A DNA stretch of 64,000 nt, taken from JBBROS01 sp965217935. GTDB lineage: Bacteria; Pseudomonadota; Alphaproteobacteria; Acetobacterales; Acetobacteraceae. The notes beneath the pieces were generated by a model. The model was not told where the DNA came from, did not search any database, and was given only the letters and a program-made list of their open reading frames with translations. Every line of letters starts with the position of its first letter. Position 1 is the stretch's first letter. Position numbers and translations under genes: made by a program. Positions 1 to 7,983 of this stretch are shown one piece after another. The DNA lies in the NCBI GenBank assembly GCA_965217935.1, contig OZ244581.1, positions 2,294,001 to 2,358,000 on the forward strand, read 5' to 3'.

Positions 1-547
1 CGTTCGCGTGGCTGTCGCAGGCGCGCTTGAACGCGGCGTGGAATGCCGCCGCGTCCGCCGCCGTCTCCGGCGCATCCAGTCGCATCGGCGTCAAATCGCC
101 GCCGCCGCCGAACCAACCCTTCGTCGTCACCAGCATCCGCGTGTTCATGTGCGCCGCCGGGACGCGCGGGCTTTGCATATGGCTGACCACGCTGATTCCG
201 CTGGCCCAGAACCGCGGGTCCTCCTCCGCGCCCGGGATCTGCTTGCGGAACTCCGGGCTGAACTCGCCCCATACGGTCGAGACGTTCACTCCCACCTTCT
301 CGAACACCCGCCCGCGCATCACGCTGATCACGCCGCCGCCGCCGGGCGAGCCGTCCGGGGTCGGGCGATCCCAGGGCCGGCGCTCGAACCGTCCGGCTGG
401 CCAGTCCGACAAGCGTGCGCCCCGGTCCGCCGCTTCGGTCTCGATCGCCTCGAACGCCGCGCAGAGCCGGTCGCGCAACTGCTCGAACCACGCCTGCGCT
501 TCCGGCCGCAGGGCGTCATGCGCCGGCGGATTCAGCCCTTGCAGCAT
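1..547 (-). CDS. hemF: Oxygen-dependent coproporphyrinogen III oxidase, N-terminal part (runs off the window)
   Basis: The reverse strand reads as the first ~182 residues of HemF, which converts coproporphyrinogen III to protoporphyrinogen IX with O2 in haem synthesis. Visible hallmarks are the segment WFEQLRDRLCAAFE near the N-terminus, GGGGVISVMRG, then VGVNVSTVWGEFSPEF, the stretch GISVVSHMQSPRVPAAHMNT, and TTKGWFGGGGDLTP, all in the family order. The frame is open to the window edge, so the C-terminal ~100-120 residues lie outside. I chose the ATG at 547; an in-frame ATG at 595 would add 16 residues (GRALYILTGTLDWEQ follows it) and cannot be excluded. It diverges from petA across about 130 bases that should carry both promoters. 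Confidence 0.9.
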   Translation of the reverse strand, partial: MLQGLNPPAHDALRPEAQAWFEQLRDRLCAAFEAIETEAADRGARLSDWPAGRFERRPWDRPTPDGSPGGGGVISVMRGRVFEKVGVNVSTVWGEFSPEFRKQIPGAEEDPRFWASGISVVSHMQSPRVPAAHMNTRMLVTTKGWFGGGGDLTPMRLDAPETAADAAAFHAAFKRACDSHAN

Positions 548-683
548 CTGTTCCCAATCCAAAGTTCCAGTAAGGATATACAATGCCCTGCCCATAGATT
601 GCAGGGGACTACGCTCATCTCTATGGTGCGCCCGCTCTGGATCGGGCGCCGATAGCGGTTGGCGAGGCGAGTGCGAGGGAATT

Positions 684-1259
684 ATGGCTGATACTGTCAG
701 TGCCGATATTCGCGAGGGGTTATCGAGCGTCGGGGCCGCGGACCCGACGAAACGCGATTTCCTGAAGCTCCTGACCGGCAGCGCCGCCGTCATCGGCGCC
801 GCGGCGCTCGCCTGGCCCTTCATCGACAGCATGAACCCGGCCGGTGACGTGCTTGCCCTGTCGAGCGTCGACATTGACATCACGCCCATCGTCGAGGGCC
901 AGGCGATCACTGTCGTCTGGCGCGGCAAGCCGGTGTTCGTGCGCAACCGGACACCGAAGGAGATCAAGGAAGCCGAAGACGTCAAGATGAGCGAGCTGAT
1001 TGATCCGGCGCCGGACAAGGACCGCGTCAAGGCCGGACACGACAAGTGGCTGGTGGTGATCGGCATCTGCACCCATCTCGGCTGCGTGCCCCTGGGCAAC
1101 AAGCCGACCGAGCCGCGCGGCGATTGGGGCGGCTGGTTCTGTCCTTGCCACGGCAGTCAATACGATACGTCGGGACGCGTGCGGCATGGTCCGGCGCCGG
1201 CAAACCTAGTTGTGCCGACATATGCTTTCGACAACGACACTAAGATTACCATCGGCTAA
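684..1259 (+). CDS. petA: Ubiquinol-cytochrome c reductase Rieske iron-sulfur subunit
   Basis: A 191-residue Rieske subunit of the cytochrome bc1 complex, which passes electrons from ubiquinol to cytochrome c1. The 2Fe-2S ligand motifs CTHLGC (residues 129-134) and CPCHGS (153-158) are intact. The N-terminus is the usual uncleaved Tat-type anchor: KRDFLKLLTGSAA followed by a hydrophobic segment to about residue 47, with KR in place of the canonical twin arginine. The reading frame is open far upstream, but the ATG at 684 preceded by GCGAGGGA gives the normal family length. It is the first gene of petABC, 11 bases before petB. Confidence 0.96.
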   Translation: MADTVSADIREGLSSVGAADPTKRDFLKLLTGSAAVIGAAALAWPFIDSMNPAGDVLALSSVDIDITPIVEGQAITVVWRGKPVFVRNRTPKEIKEAEDVKMSELIDPAPDKDRVKAGHDKWLVVIGICTHLGCVPLGNKPTEPRGDWGGWFCPCHGSQYDTSGRVRHGPAPANLVVPTYAFDNDTKITIG

Positions 1260-1270
1260 GGAGAGCGAGC

Positions 1271-2560
1271 ATGGCCGGCCTACATAAAAGCGAGTTCGCC
1301 AACCCGGTGGTGAACTGGGTCGATACCCGGATGCCCATCTTCACGATGATGCAGAAGGAATACGGCTCGTTCCCGACGCCGAAGAACTTCAACTATTTCT
1401 GGAATTTCGGCGCACTCGCCATGATCAACCTGGCGATCATGATCGCAACCGGCGTGTTCCTGGCGATGAACTACAACGCCAGCACCGCCGGCGCGTTCGA
1501 TAGCGTTGAGCGCATTATGCGCGACGTGAACTACGGCTGGCTGTTGCGCTACGTCCACGCCAACGGCGCGTCGATGTTCTTCATTGTGGTCTACATCCAT
1601 ATCTTTCGCGCGCTTTACTACGGATCGTACAAGGCCCCGCGAGAACTCCTGTTCATGCTTGGCGTCGTCATCCTGTTGCTGATGATGGCGACGGCCTTCA
1701 TGGGATATGTCCTCCCTTGGGGCCAGATGAGCTACTGGGGGGCGACCGTCATCACCAACCTGTTCTCGGCGATACCCGTCGTCGGCAACTACATCGTGAC
1801 GTTGCTATGGGGCGGGTTCAGTGTCGATAACCCAACGCTCAACCGCTTCTTCAGCTTGCACTACCTCATGCCGTTCATGATTACCGGCGTCGTGTTCCTG
1901 CACATCGTCGCGTTGCACATCACGGGGTCCAACAATCCGCTCGGCATCGACGTGAAGTCGCCGCAGGACACGCTGCCGTTCCATCCCTACTACACGACCA
2001 AGGACAGCGTGGGCATCTGTGTCTACCTTCTCGTCTTCGCCATCCTGGTCTTCTTCGCCCCGAACTTCCTCAACCATCCGGACAATTACATTCCTGCCAA
2101 CCCGCTGGTCACGCCCGCGCACATTGTCCCTGAATGGTATTTCCTGCCGTTCTACGCGATTTTGCGCTCCGTTCCGAATAAGCTCGGTGGCGTGATCCTG
2201 ATGTTCAGCTCCATCCTGGTGCTGTTCGTCCTGCCCTGGCTCGACACATCCCCGGTCCGCAGCTCCCGCTTCCGCCCAGTCTACAAGCAGCTTATCCTGG
2301 TGCTGGTCGCTTGCGTGTTCGTGCTCGGCTACGTCGGCGGCAAGCCGCCGGAAGGAATTTACGTAGTGCTCGGCCGCGTCGCGACGGCCTACTACTTCCT
2401 GCACTTCCTCGTTGTCCTGCCGGTCCTTGGCAAGCTGGAGAAGCCTCTCCCATTGCCTGAAAGCATCTCCCGCCCGGTGATCAGCAGAAGGTCTGGCCCG
2501 CCCGGCGGCGGCGGACCCCTGCCGCAAGGCGCGGTTGCCAAGCCGATGAGCAGGTCCTGA
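1271..2560 (+). CDS. petB: Cytochrome b subunit of the bc1 complex
   Basis: A 429-residue polytopic cytochrome b. The four haem ligands are present with the expected 14-residue spacing: His96 and His110 in the second helix, His197 and His211 in the fourth. The quinol-site motif PEWY is at residues 287-290. Eight or nine hydrophobic segments are visible, as expected for the full-length bacterial form without split subunit IV. A SD-like GGAGAG precedes the ATG. The end overlaps the start of petC by one base (TGATG), so translation is coupled. Confidence 0.97.
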   Translation: MAGLHKSEFANPVVNWVDTRMPIFTMMQKEYGSFPTPKNFNYFWNFGALAMINLAIMIATGVFLAMNYNASTAGAFDSVERIMRDVNYGWLLRYVHANGASMFFIVVYIHIFRALYYGSYKAPRELLFMLGVVILLLMMATAFMGYVLPWGQMSYWGATVITNLFSAIPVVGNYIVTLLWGGFSVDNPTLNRFFSLHYLMPFMITGVVFLHIVALHITGSNNPLGIDVKSPQDTLPFHPYYTTKDSVGICVYLLVFAILVFFAPNFLNHPDNYIPANPLVTPAHIVPEWYFLPFYAILRSVPNKLGGVILMFSSILVLFVLPWLDTSPVRSSRFRPVYKQLILVLVACVFVLGYVGGKPPEGIYVVLGRVATAYYFLHFLVVLPVLGKLEKPLPLPESISRPVISRRSGPPGGGGPLPQGAVAKPMSRS

Positions 2561-3318
2561 TGCGCGGCCTGGCATTTGCGGCAGCGATCGGGCTTGCTGC
2601 CGCCCAGCCAGCCTTTGCGCAAGGCCATGGCGAGATCGACATTCCCAAGACGAATTGGAGTTTCAACGGGCCTTTCGGCACCTATAACCGCGCCGAACTA
2701 CAGCGCGGTTTCCAGGTTTACAACGAGGTCTGTTCGAACTGCCACTCGATGAAACTGCTCTACTACCGCGACCTGACCGGGATCGGCTTGAGCGCCGATC
2801 AAGCCAAGGCAGTCGCCGCCAGCCACGAGGTGGGGGGCAGCACGGACGACGCCGGCCAACCGATCGAGCGCCCGGCCTTGCTGGCCGACCATTTCAAGTC
2901 TCCGTTCCCGAACGACAAAGCCGCGAGGGCCGCGAACGGCGGCGCGCTTCCGCCCGACCAGTCCTTGATCGTTAAGGCGCGAGAAGGGCACTCCAACTAC
3001 GTCCACGCCTTGCTGAACGGCTACAAGGACCCGCCGGAAGGCATGAAGGTGCCGCCAGGGCAGTATTACAATGAATACTTCCCCGGGCACCTGCTCGCCA
3101 TGCCCCAACCGCTTCATGAAGACCAGGTTACCTACGCCGATGGCACCAAGGCGACCGTTGAGCAAATGTCCAGGGACGTGACCGCCTTCCTGACCTGGGC
3201 CGGAGATCCGAAAATGGAGGCCCGCAAGCAGATGGGCATCAAGGCGGTATTCTTCCTGACGTTGATGGCCGGTCTCACCTATGCCGTGAAGCGAAAAGTT
3301 TGGAAGGACGTGCATTAG
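2560..3318 (+). CDS. petC: Cytochrome c1 subunit of the bc1 complex
   Basis: A 252-residue cytochrome c1. A signal peptide (MRGLAFAAAIGLAAAQPAFA) is followed by the c-type haem site CSNCH at residues 58-62; a downstream GHLLAMPQP segment supplies the probable axial methionine. The C-terminal helix IKAVFFLTLMAGLTYAV is followed by a basic tail that anchors it in the inner membrane, with the haem domain in the periplasm. It completes petABC and passes electrons to a soluble or membrane cytochrome c. The start is fixed by the one-base overlap with petB. Confidence 0.96.
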   Translation: MRGLAFAAAIGLAAAQPAFAQGHGEIDIPKTNWSFNGPFGTYNRAELQRGFQVYNEVCSNCHSMKLLYYRDLTGIGLSADQAKAVAASHEVGGSTDDAGQPIERPALLADHFKSPFPNDKAARAANGGALPPDQSLIVKAREGHSNYVHALLNGYKDPPEGMKVPPGQYYNEYFPGHLLAMPQPLHEDQVTYADGTKATVEQMSRDVTAFLTWAGDPKMEARKQMGIKAVFFLTLMAGLTYAVKRKVWKDVH

Positions 3319-3330
3319 GGCTGGTTCGGA

Positions 3331-3440
3331 AACAATTGCTGTGACTCGATCGGGGAAACGAGCTTTAAACCTTTATCTCGGCGGGCAGCTTGGTGGGCGT
3401 GGTGTCGCGTTCATTGTTGATGTTGCTTTTAGGCTGCGTC
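3331..3440. repeat. Degenerate copy of a dispersed palindromic intergenic repeat
   Basis: This segment aligns with 26190-26290: both carry GCTGTGACTCGATCGGG followed by a GAAACGAG or CAAACGAG block, then a diverged GGGCAGCTTGGTGGGC arm and a matching right arm ending in TTGCTTTTAGG. It lies between petC and mtnP and is the most diverged of four copies found in the window. Its hairpin is imperfect here. Confidence 0.55.
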
Positions 3441-3447
3441 ACTCAGC

Positions 3448-4332
3448 ATGACGGACGCAGTGACCCCGGTGATCGGCATTATTGGCGGCTCCGGCGTCTA
3501 TGACGTGGCCGGCCTTGAAGGCAAGCAGTGGCGGCGGGTTGAGACGCCCTGGGGCGAACCGTCCGATGATTTGCTGTTCGGCACGCTGCATGGCGTGCAA
3601 TGCGTGTTCCTGCCGCGGCATGGGCGGGGGCACCGTCTCTCCCCCACCCATCTCAATTACCGCGCGAACATCGACGCGTTGAAACGCTCCGGCGTGACCG
3701 ATGTCATTTCCCTCTCCGCCGTCGGCAGCCTTCGTGAGGACTTGCCGCCGGGCCATTTCGTCATCGTCGATCAGTTTGTCGACCGCAGCTTTGCGCGCGA
3801 GAAGAGTTTTTTCGGCAACGGCTGCGTTGCTCACGTCTCCGTCGCCGACCCGGTATGCCCGCGCCTCGGGGATGCGCTGCAAGCGTCAGCGCAGTCGCTT
3901 GGCCTGCCCGTCCATCGCGGAGGCGCCTATCTCGTTATGGAAGGCCCTCAATTCTCGACCAGGGCCGAGAGCAACCTTTACCGAAGCTGGGGCTGCAGCG
4001 TCATTGGCATGACCAACATGCCCGAAGCCAAGCTCGCCCGTGAGGCCGAGCTCTGCTACGCGACCGTCGCGATGGTCACGGATTATGATTGCTGGCACGA
4101 CGAGCATGCGGCCGTCACGGTCGATGCCGTCATCAAGGTCATGACCCAGAACGCCGAGAACGCCCGGTCTTTGGTTCGCGCCGTCGTGCCTGACATTGGC
4201 GCGCAGCGGGGACCATGCCCGGCCGGCTGCGACCGCGCCCTGGAATTCGCTCTCATCACGGCTCCGGAGAAGCGCGCGCCTGCTCTTGTGGCAAAGCTTG
4301 ACGCCGTTGCAGGCCGTGTCCTGAGCCGCTGA
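3448..4332 (+). CDS. mtnP: S-methyl-5'-thioadenosine phosphorylase
   Basis: A 294-residue purine nucleoside phosphorylase of the MTAP type. It cleaves methylthioadenosine with phosphate to adenine and methylthioribose-1-phosphate, the first step of methionine salvage. Diagnostic segments in order are IGIIGGSGVYD (phosphate loop), LPRHGRGH, YRANIDAL, EGPQFSTRAES, IGMTNMPEAKLAREAE and TDYDCWH, the last holding the base-binding aspartates. The upstream bases show no strong SD. No other salvage gene adjoins it. Confidence 0.93.
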   Translation: MTDAVTPVIGIIGGSGVYDVAGLEGKQWRRVETPWGEPSDDLLFGTLHGVQCVFLPRHGRGHRLSPTHLNYRANIDALKRSGVTDVISLSAVGSLREDLPPGHFVIVDQFVDRSFAREKSFFGNGCVAHVSVADPVCPRLGDALQASAQSLGLPVHRGGAYLVMEGPQFSTRAESNLYRSWGCSVIGMTNMPEAKLAREAELCYATVAMVTDYDCWHDEHAAVTVDAVIKVMTQNAENARSLVRAVVPDIGAQRGPCPAGCDRALEFALITAPEKRAPALVAKLDAVAGRVLSR

Positions 4333-4511
4333 ACTGCGACCCTGGCAACCGAGAAAACTGGGCGAAGCTGACATGGGCGGGAGAATGGCGGTCCAGTGAA
4401 GGCCGTCTTTTCAGACGCGTCAGTCTGAACCAATCACTCCCTTGTCCGGCTCAATTTTTTGGCTGGATTCCTTGGTCTTGCCATCACCGGCGCATCCCCG
4501 GCAGCCGCCCG

Positions 4512-5567
4512 TCACGAGACCGCCATCGCGCTTGACCCGGGCAGGCGCTCGGCGAACTCCTGGCCCATCAGGCGCGACGGCGTTATGTAGCCGCCCAAGG
4601 GCGCGCGATCCAACAGCGAGGCCACCACGGCGAGTGAGGCGTTGACGGTGACGTCGTAGGCGTTCGCGGTTCGCATCCGGCAGGTCCGCCGCACGCCCGC
4701 CGCGTTCGCCGCCTCGCCCCAGACGAAGCTGGGTTGCCTCGCGCGCGCCTCGGCGTCAGGTCCCCGGGCGTTGCCCGCGCGCCGAACTAGGGCACTGCGG
4801 ACCTGCGGCACGGCCATGAGGCGGCCGAGCACGCCGCCCAGGCCGAGCCTTATCGCCAGCGCCGCGCCGGGCGGGACGGCGGCATAGACCTCGATGTTCG
4901 AAATCCCCGTCGTGTAGTAGGCGGTGCTGACGTCCCCCCAACCGACCGTCACAGAAGCCCGCTCGCCGTCGCCGAAATCGATCCGGCGGGTGCGATAGCC
5001 GTGCGGCACGGGTACGATCCTGCCGCCTCGCCTGACCCGGCTGCCGAGCGCGATACCTTCCATCGCGGTCTTCGCGGTGCCAGGCGAGATGGCGGAGCGC
5101 ACGTCGAAGCCGAGCCGCAGATGGCTCGCGTCCGGCATCGCCGCCTTCAGCGCGGCGGCGATGCAGTCGGTCGGCACGACGTCGAAGCCCACGCCGGGGC
5201 ACAAGGCCACGCCCGCCTCCCGCGCGTTCGCGTCACGCTTGTGGGCCTGTTCGAGGACGGCGATCTCGCCGGTGATGTCGAGGTAATGCGCGCCGCTTCG
5301 CACGCAGGCGTCCATCATCGGCGCGCCGGTCGCCGAGAACGGCCCGGCGCAGTTGAGCGCCAGCGTCATGCCCCTGAGGCCGCGTGCCGCGTCCTCGACG
5401 CGGTCCAACGCGAAGACCCGGTGGCTGAGGCCAAGCTCGTGCGCCACGGCGGCGACTTTGCCTTTGTCGCGCCCGGCCAGGATCGGCACAAGGCCGCGAC
5501 GCGCAGCCTCGCGTGCGATCAGTTGCCCGGTGTAGCCGTTCGCGCCGTAAAGCATCCAAGCAGGCAT
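4512..5567 (-). CDS. Saccharopine-dehydrogenase-like (trans-acting enoyl reductase type) oxidoreductase
   Basis: A 351-residue protein of the saccharopine dehydrogenase NADP-binding family. The N-terminus has the Rossmann loop WMLYGANGYTGQLIA, then ILAGRDKGKV, LNCAGPFSATGAPMMDAC and YLDITGE, which are typical of the trans-acting enoyl reductase and related subgroup. The start is the ATG at 5567, preceded by GGAAG; longer in-frame openings lack similarity. The substrate cannot be told from sequence. It stands alone on the minus strand, divergent from the cupin gene. Confidence 0.8.
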   Translation of the reverse strand: MPAWMLYGANGYTGQLIAREAARRGLVPILAGRDKGKVAAVAHELGLSHRVFALDRVEDAARGLRGMTLALNCAGPFSATGAPMMDACVRSGAHYLDITGEIAVLEQAHKRDANAREAGVALCPGVGFDVVPTDCIAAALKAAMPDASHLRLGFDVRSAISPGTAKTAMEGIALGSRVRRGGRIVPVPHGYRTRRIDFGDGERASVTVGWGDVSTAYYTTGISNIEVYAAVPPGAALAIRLGLGGVLGRLMAVPQVRSALVRRAGNARGPDAEARARQPSFVWGEAANAAGVRRTCRMRTANAYDVTVNASLAVVASLLDRAPLGGYITPSRLMGQEFAERLPGSSAMAVS

Positions 5568-5729
5568 CACGCTTCCATAGCAGAAAACTGATCGGCCTGC
5601 CTTGGCTGCGGAGGGCTGGCACGCACGCGCCGGAGTGCTCTGAGACAATCCCCAGGGTTCCCGGCGATCCGATGTCATGCCAGGGCCGCGCGCGAGGCAT
5701 CCGGCATCGCCGCCCGGCGTTCATGCGGC

Positions 5730-6260
5730 ATGATGCAGCCTGAGACCTACTATTTCGCCGATGACGGCCGCGGGTTTCCGAACTCGCCGCTGCCGTTGCT
5801 CGTCTACCGCGAGGCGCTGCCGCCCGACCCGGCCGCCATGGAACAGGCGTTCGCGGCCCGCGACTGGTCCAATGCATGGCGGGACGGAATTTTCGGCTAC
5901 CACCATTTCCACAGTATTGCTCATGAGGCGCTTGGCATTGCCGCGGGCGAAGCCAGGGTTGCCCTTGGCGGGCCATCGGGCCGGGAGGTGACGGTGCGCG
6001 CAGGCGATGTGGTCGTGGTCCCGGCAGGCGTCGCGCATCGTAACCTGGGCTGTAGCGCGGACCTGCTCGTGATCGGCGCCTGTCCGGGCGGCATGGACTA
6101 CGACATCTGCCGCGGCGACCCGGCCGGGCATGAAGCGGCACGACGCGCCATCGCTGCCGTCCCGAAGCCTGGCAGAGACCCCGTGCTGGGCCGCGAGGGC
6201 GGGCTGTGCAGGCTTTGGAACAGTGAGCGCACTTCGGCGAACCAAAACGGGCGCGGCTGA
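5730..6260 (+). CDS. Cupin-domain protein, YjlB type
   Basis: A 176-residue single-domain cupin. The family pattern WRDGIFGYHHFHSIAHEALG contains the first metal-binding cupin box (three histidines), and GDVVVVPAGVAHRNLGC the second. It closely follows the layout of Bacillus YjlB, whose function is not established. Either of two consecutive ATG codons (5730, 5733) could start it. Confidence 0.8.
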   Translation: MMQPETYYFADDGRGFPNSPLPLLVYREALPPDPAAMEQAFAARDWSNAWRDGIFGYHHFHSIAHEALGIAAGEARVALGGPSGREVTVRAGDVVVVPAGVAHRNLGCSADLLVIGACPGGMDYDICRGDPAGHEAARRAIAAVPKPGRDPVLGREGGLCRLWNSERTSANQNGRG

Positions 6261-6774
6261 CCAGGCGTTCGGAGCCTTCCCTCAATCTCGGCGGCGAGCA
6301 GGTTGGCCGTCGTCCAGATTGCCGCGCCGCGGAGGCGTCAGAGGCCCCACGTCTGTTGCAGAGTCGTGCAGCCTTGCTGCAAGCGGGCGCAGCCAGGACC
6401 GCTGCTTCGGACGGCGGGGCGTTTCTTCGCGGCGCCGAGCGGGAAGCGGTTCATGCGGCTCGGGGTGGACGAGGATGGCAGCGGGCGGCGGCAACGACGG
6501 ATTTTCCGGCCCGGCTCGTGCGGACGACGCAGGTAATCCTGTTCGCGCACCATGAGCCTATCGCGGCGCTGGCGGCGGTCCAGGGCGCCCCGGACGTGCC
6601 GGCGCCTCGCCGATAGAGATCGCGTTCGTCAGAGAGCCGTTATAGGCGTGGCATTACCATGTCTGTTTGTTCATTCCAACTTGACAGGCGTTGGTCTTTC
6701 CACGCTGTGCTGAGGCGGCGGCGTCTTGACCGCACGATGGCGTTTGCCGCTTCCAGAGGTTCGGGCCGCCCAAG
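6261..6774. other. Gene-poor stretch between cupin and first glycosyltransferase
   Basis: About 510 bases with no intact gene. It contains a probable decayed ATPase fragment (see 6438-6616). The last ~150 bases become less GC-rich (GTTATAGGCGTGGCATTACC and surrounding bases) and may hold the promoter of the gene starting at 6775. Confidence 0.5.
6438..6616 (+). pseudogene. Remnant of an AAA ATPase C-terminus (YhaN/SMC-like)
   Basis: Two short peptides in different frames resemble consecutive parts of the C-terminal region of YhaN/SMC-like AAA ATPases. SGKRFMRLGVDEDGSG lies at 6438-6485, and LVRTTQVILFAHHEPIAAL from about 6515, resembling the family's LARTTQVLFFTHH switch region. The part between them, which should carry Walker B, is missing. 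I read this as a heavily deleted, frame-disrupted gene end; the call is tentative and rests on short similarity. Confidence 0.35.
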
Positions 6775-7983
6775 TTGCGCATCCTGTTCATTCATCAGAA
6801 CGCTCCCGGCCAGTTCCGGCACCTCGCCCCGCATCTTGCGGCCGTTGCGGGCAATTCGGTCGTGTTCCTCGGGCAGCGTCGCGCGGATCTGGGACCAGAG
6901 GTGCGTTCGGTGCGTTATTCGGCCCCGGACGCGCCGGGGCGGGAGACGCACCGGTATTTGCAGCGGATCGACGGCTCGGTGCGGCGCGGACAGGCGGCGG
7001 CGCGGGCATGCCAGGCTTTGCGGGAGGAGGGATTTGAGCCGGACGTGATCGTGGCGCATCCGGGATGGGGGGAGTCGCTGTTCGTGCGCGAGGTGCTGCC
7101 TCGGGCGCGGATGCTGTCGTATTGCGAGATGTTCTACCGTCCGGAGGGGCAGGATACCGGGTTTCTGCCGGAGCTGGCGCTGGACCTCGACGGGCGCTGC
7201 CGGTTGCGGGCCTGGAATGCGGATTTGCTGCTGGGGCTGGAGAGCATGGATCGGGGGCTGGCGCCGACGCGATGGCAGAAGGCGCAGCACCCGGCGGCGT
7301 TCCAGCCGCGAATCTCGGTGATCCATGAGGGGGTGAATATGCGAGAAGTTCGGCCCGAGGCTGGAGTGCGCTTCACGCTGCCCGGAGGGCGGGTGCTGAC
7401 GGGCGAGGATGAGGTCGTGAGCTTCGTCGCGCGCAACCTGGAGCCGGTGCGAGGTTTCACGCTGCTGATGCGGGCCTTGCCCGAGCTGTTGCGGCGGCGG
7501 CCCCGGGCGGAGGTGGTGGTCTGCGGCGAGGACGGGGTGAGCTACGGGGCGCGGCCCGCGGATGGGCGAAGCTGGCGGGAGGCGATGCTGGACGAGGCCG
7601 GGTTCGACCGGCGGCGGGTGCATTTCGTGGGGCGGCTGGAGCGGGCGGCGTACCTGTCGTTGCTGCAGGTTTCGGCGCTGCATCTGTATCTGACTGTCCC
7701 GTTCGTGCTGTCCTGGTCCTGCGTGGAGGCGTTGGCGGCAGGGTGTCTGCTGCTGGGGTCGGACGTGGAGCCGGTTCGCGAGGTGATCGAGGACGGGGTG
7801 AACGGGTTCCTGGTCGAGGCGCGGGACGTTGAGGGGCTGGCGCTCCGGGCGTCGGAGTTGCTGGCGCATCGGCGGGCTTTGGGCGAGGTGCGGCGGCGGG
7901 CGAGGCTGACGGCGGCAGAGCGGTTCGATTTGCGGCGGTGCCTCGACGCCCAGACGCGGCTGATACGGGAGGTCGCGGAATGA
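6775..7983 (+). CDS. GT4-family glycosyltransferase
   Basis: A 402-residue GT-B fold glycosyltransferase. The N-terminal domain starts LRILFIHQNAPGQFRHLAPHLA; the C-terminal domain contains SFVARNLEPVRGFTLLMRALPELL and the sugar-nucleotide site PFVLSWSCVEALAAG. The first Glu of the usual E-x7-E pair is a Phe here, and the second (in CVEAL) is kept; the motif as written resembles a known GT4 subgroup. The most upstream possible start is a TTG at 6775. Its stop overlaps the next gene's ATG (ATGA), so it is co-translated with the beta-propeller protein. It is probably related functionally to the glycosyltransferase run that begins at 10515. Confidence 0.85.
   Translation: MRILFIHQNAPGQFRHLAPHLAAVAGNSVVFLGQRRADLGPEVRSVRYSAPDAPGRETHRYLQRIDGSVRRGQAAARACQALREEGFEPDVIVAHPGWGESLFVREVLPRARMLSYCEMFYRPEGQDTGFLPELALDLDGRCRLRAWNADLLLGLESMDRGLAPTRWQKAQHPAAFQPRISVIHEGVNMREVRPEAGVRFTLPGGRVLTGEDEVVSFVARNLEPVRGFTLLMRALPELLRRRPRAEVVVCGEDGVSYGARPADGRSWREAMLDEAGFDRRRVHFVGRLERAAYLSLLQVSALHLYLTVPFVLSWSCVEALAAGCLLLGSDVEPVREVIEDGVNGFLVEARDVEGLALRASELLAHRRALGEVRRRARLTAAERFDLRRCLDAQTRLIREVAE

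Noticed and set aside
4333..4511. Intergenic stretch after mtnP checked for RNA genes or repeats
   Set aside because: No hairpin with U-run, tRNA-like cloverleaf or repeat match could be supported.
6268..6330. Possible further copy of the palindromic repeat (CAATCTCGGCGGCGAGCAGG)
   Set aside because: Only a short stretch resembles the family and the paired right arm is missing.
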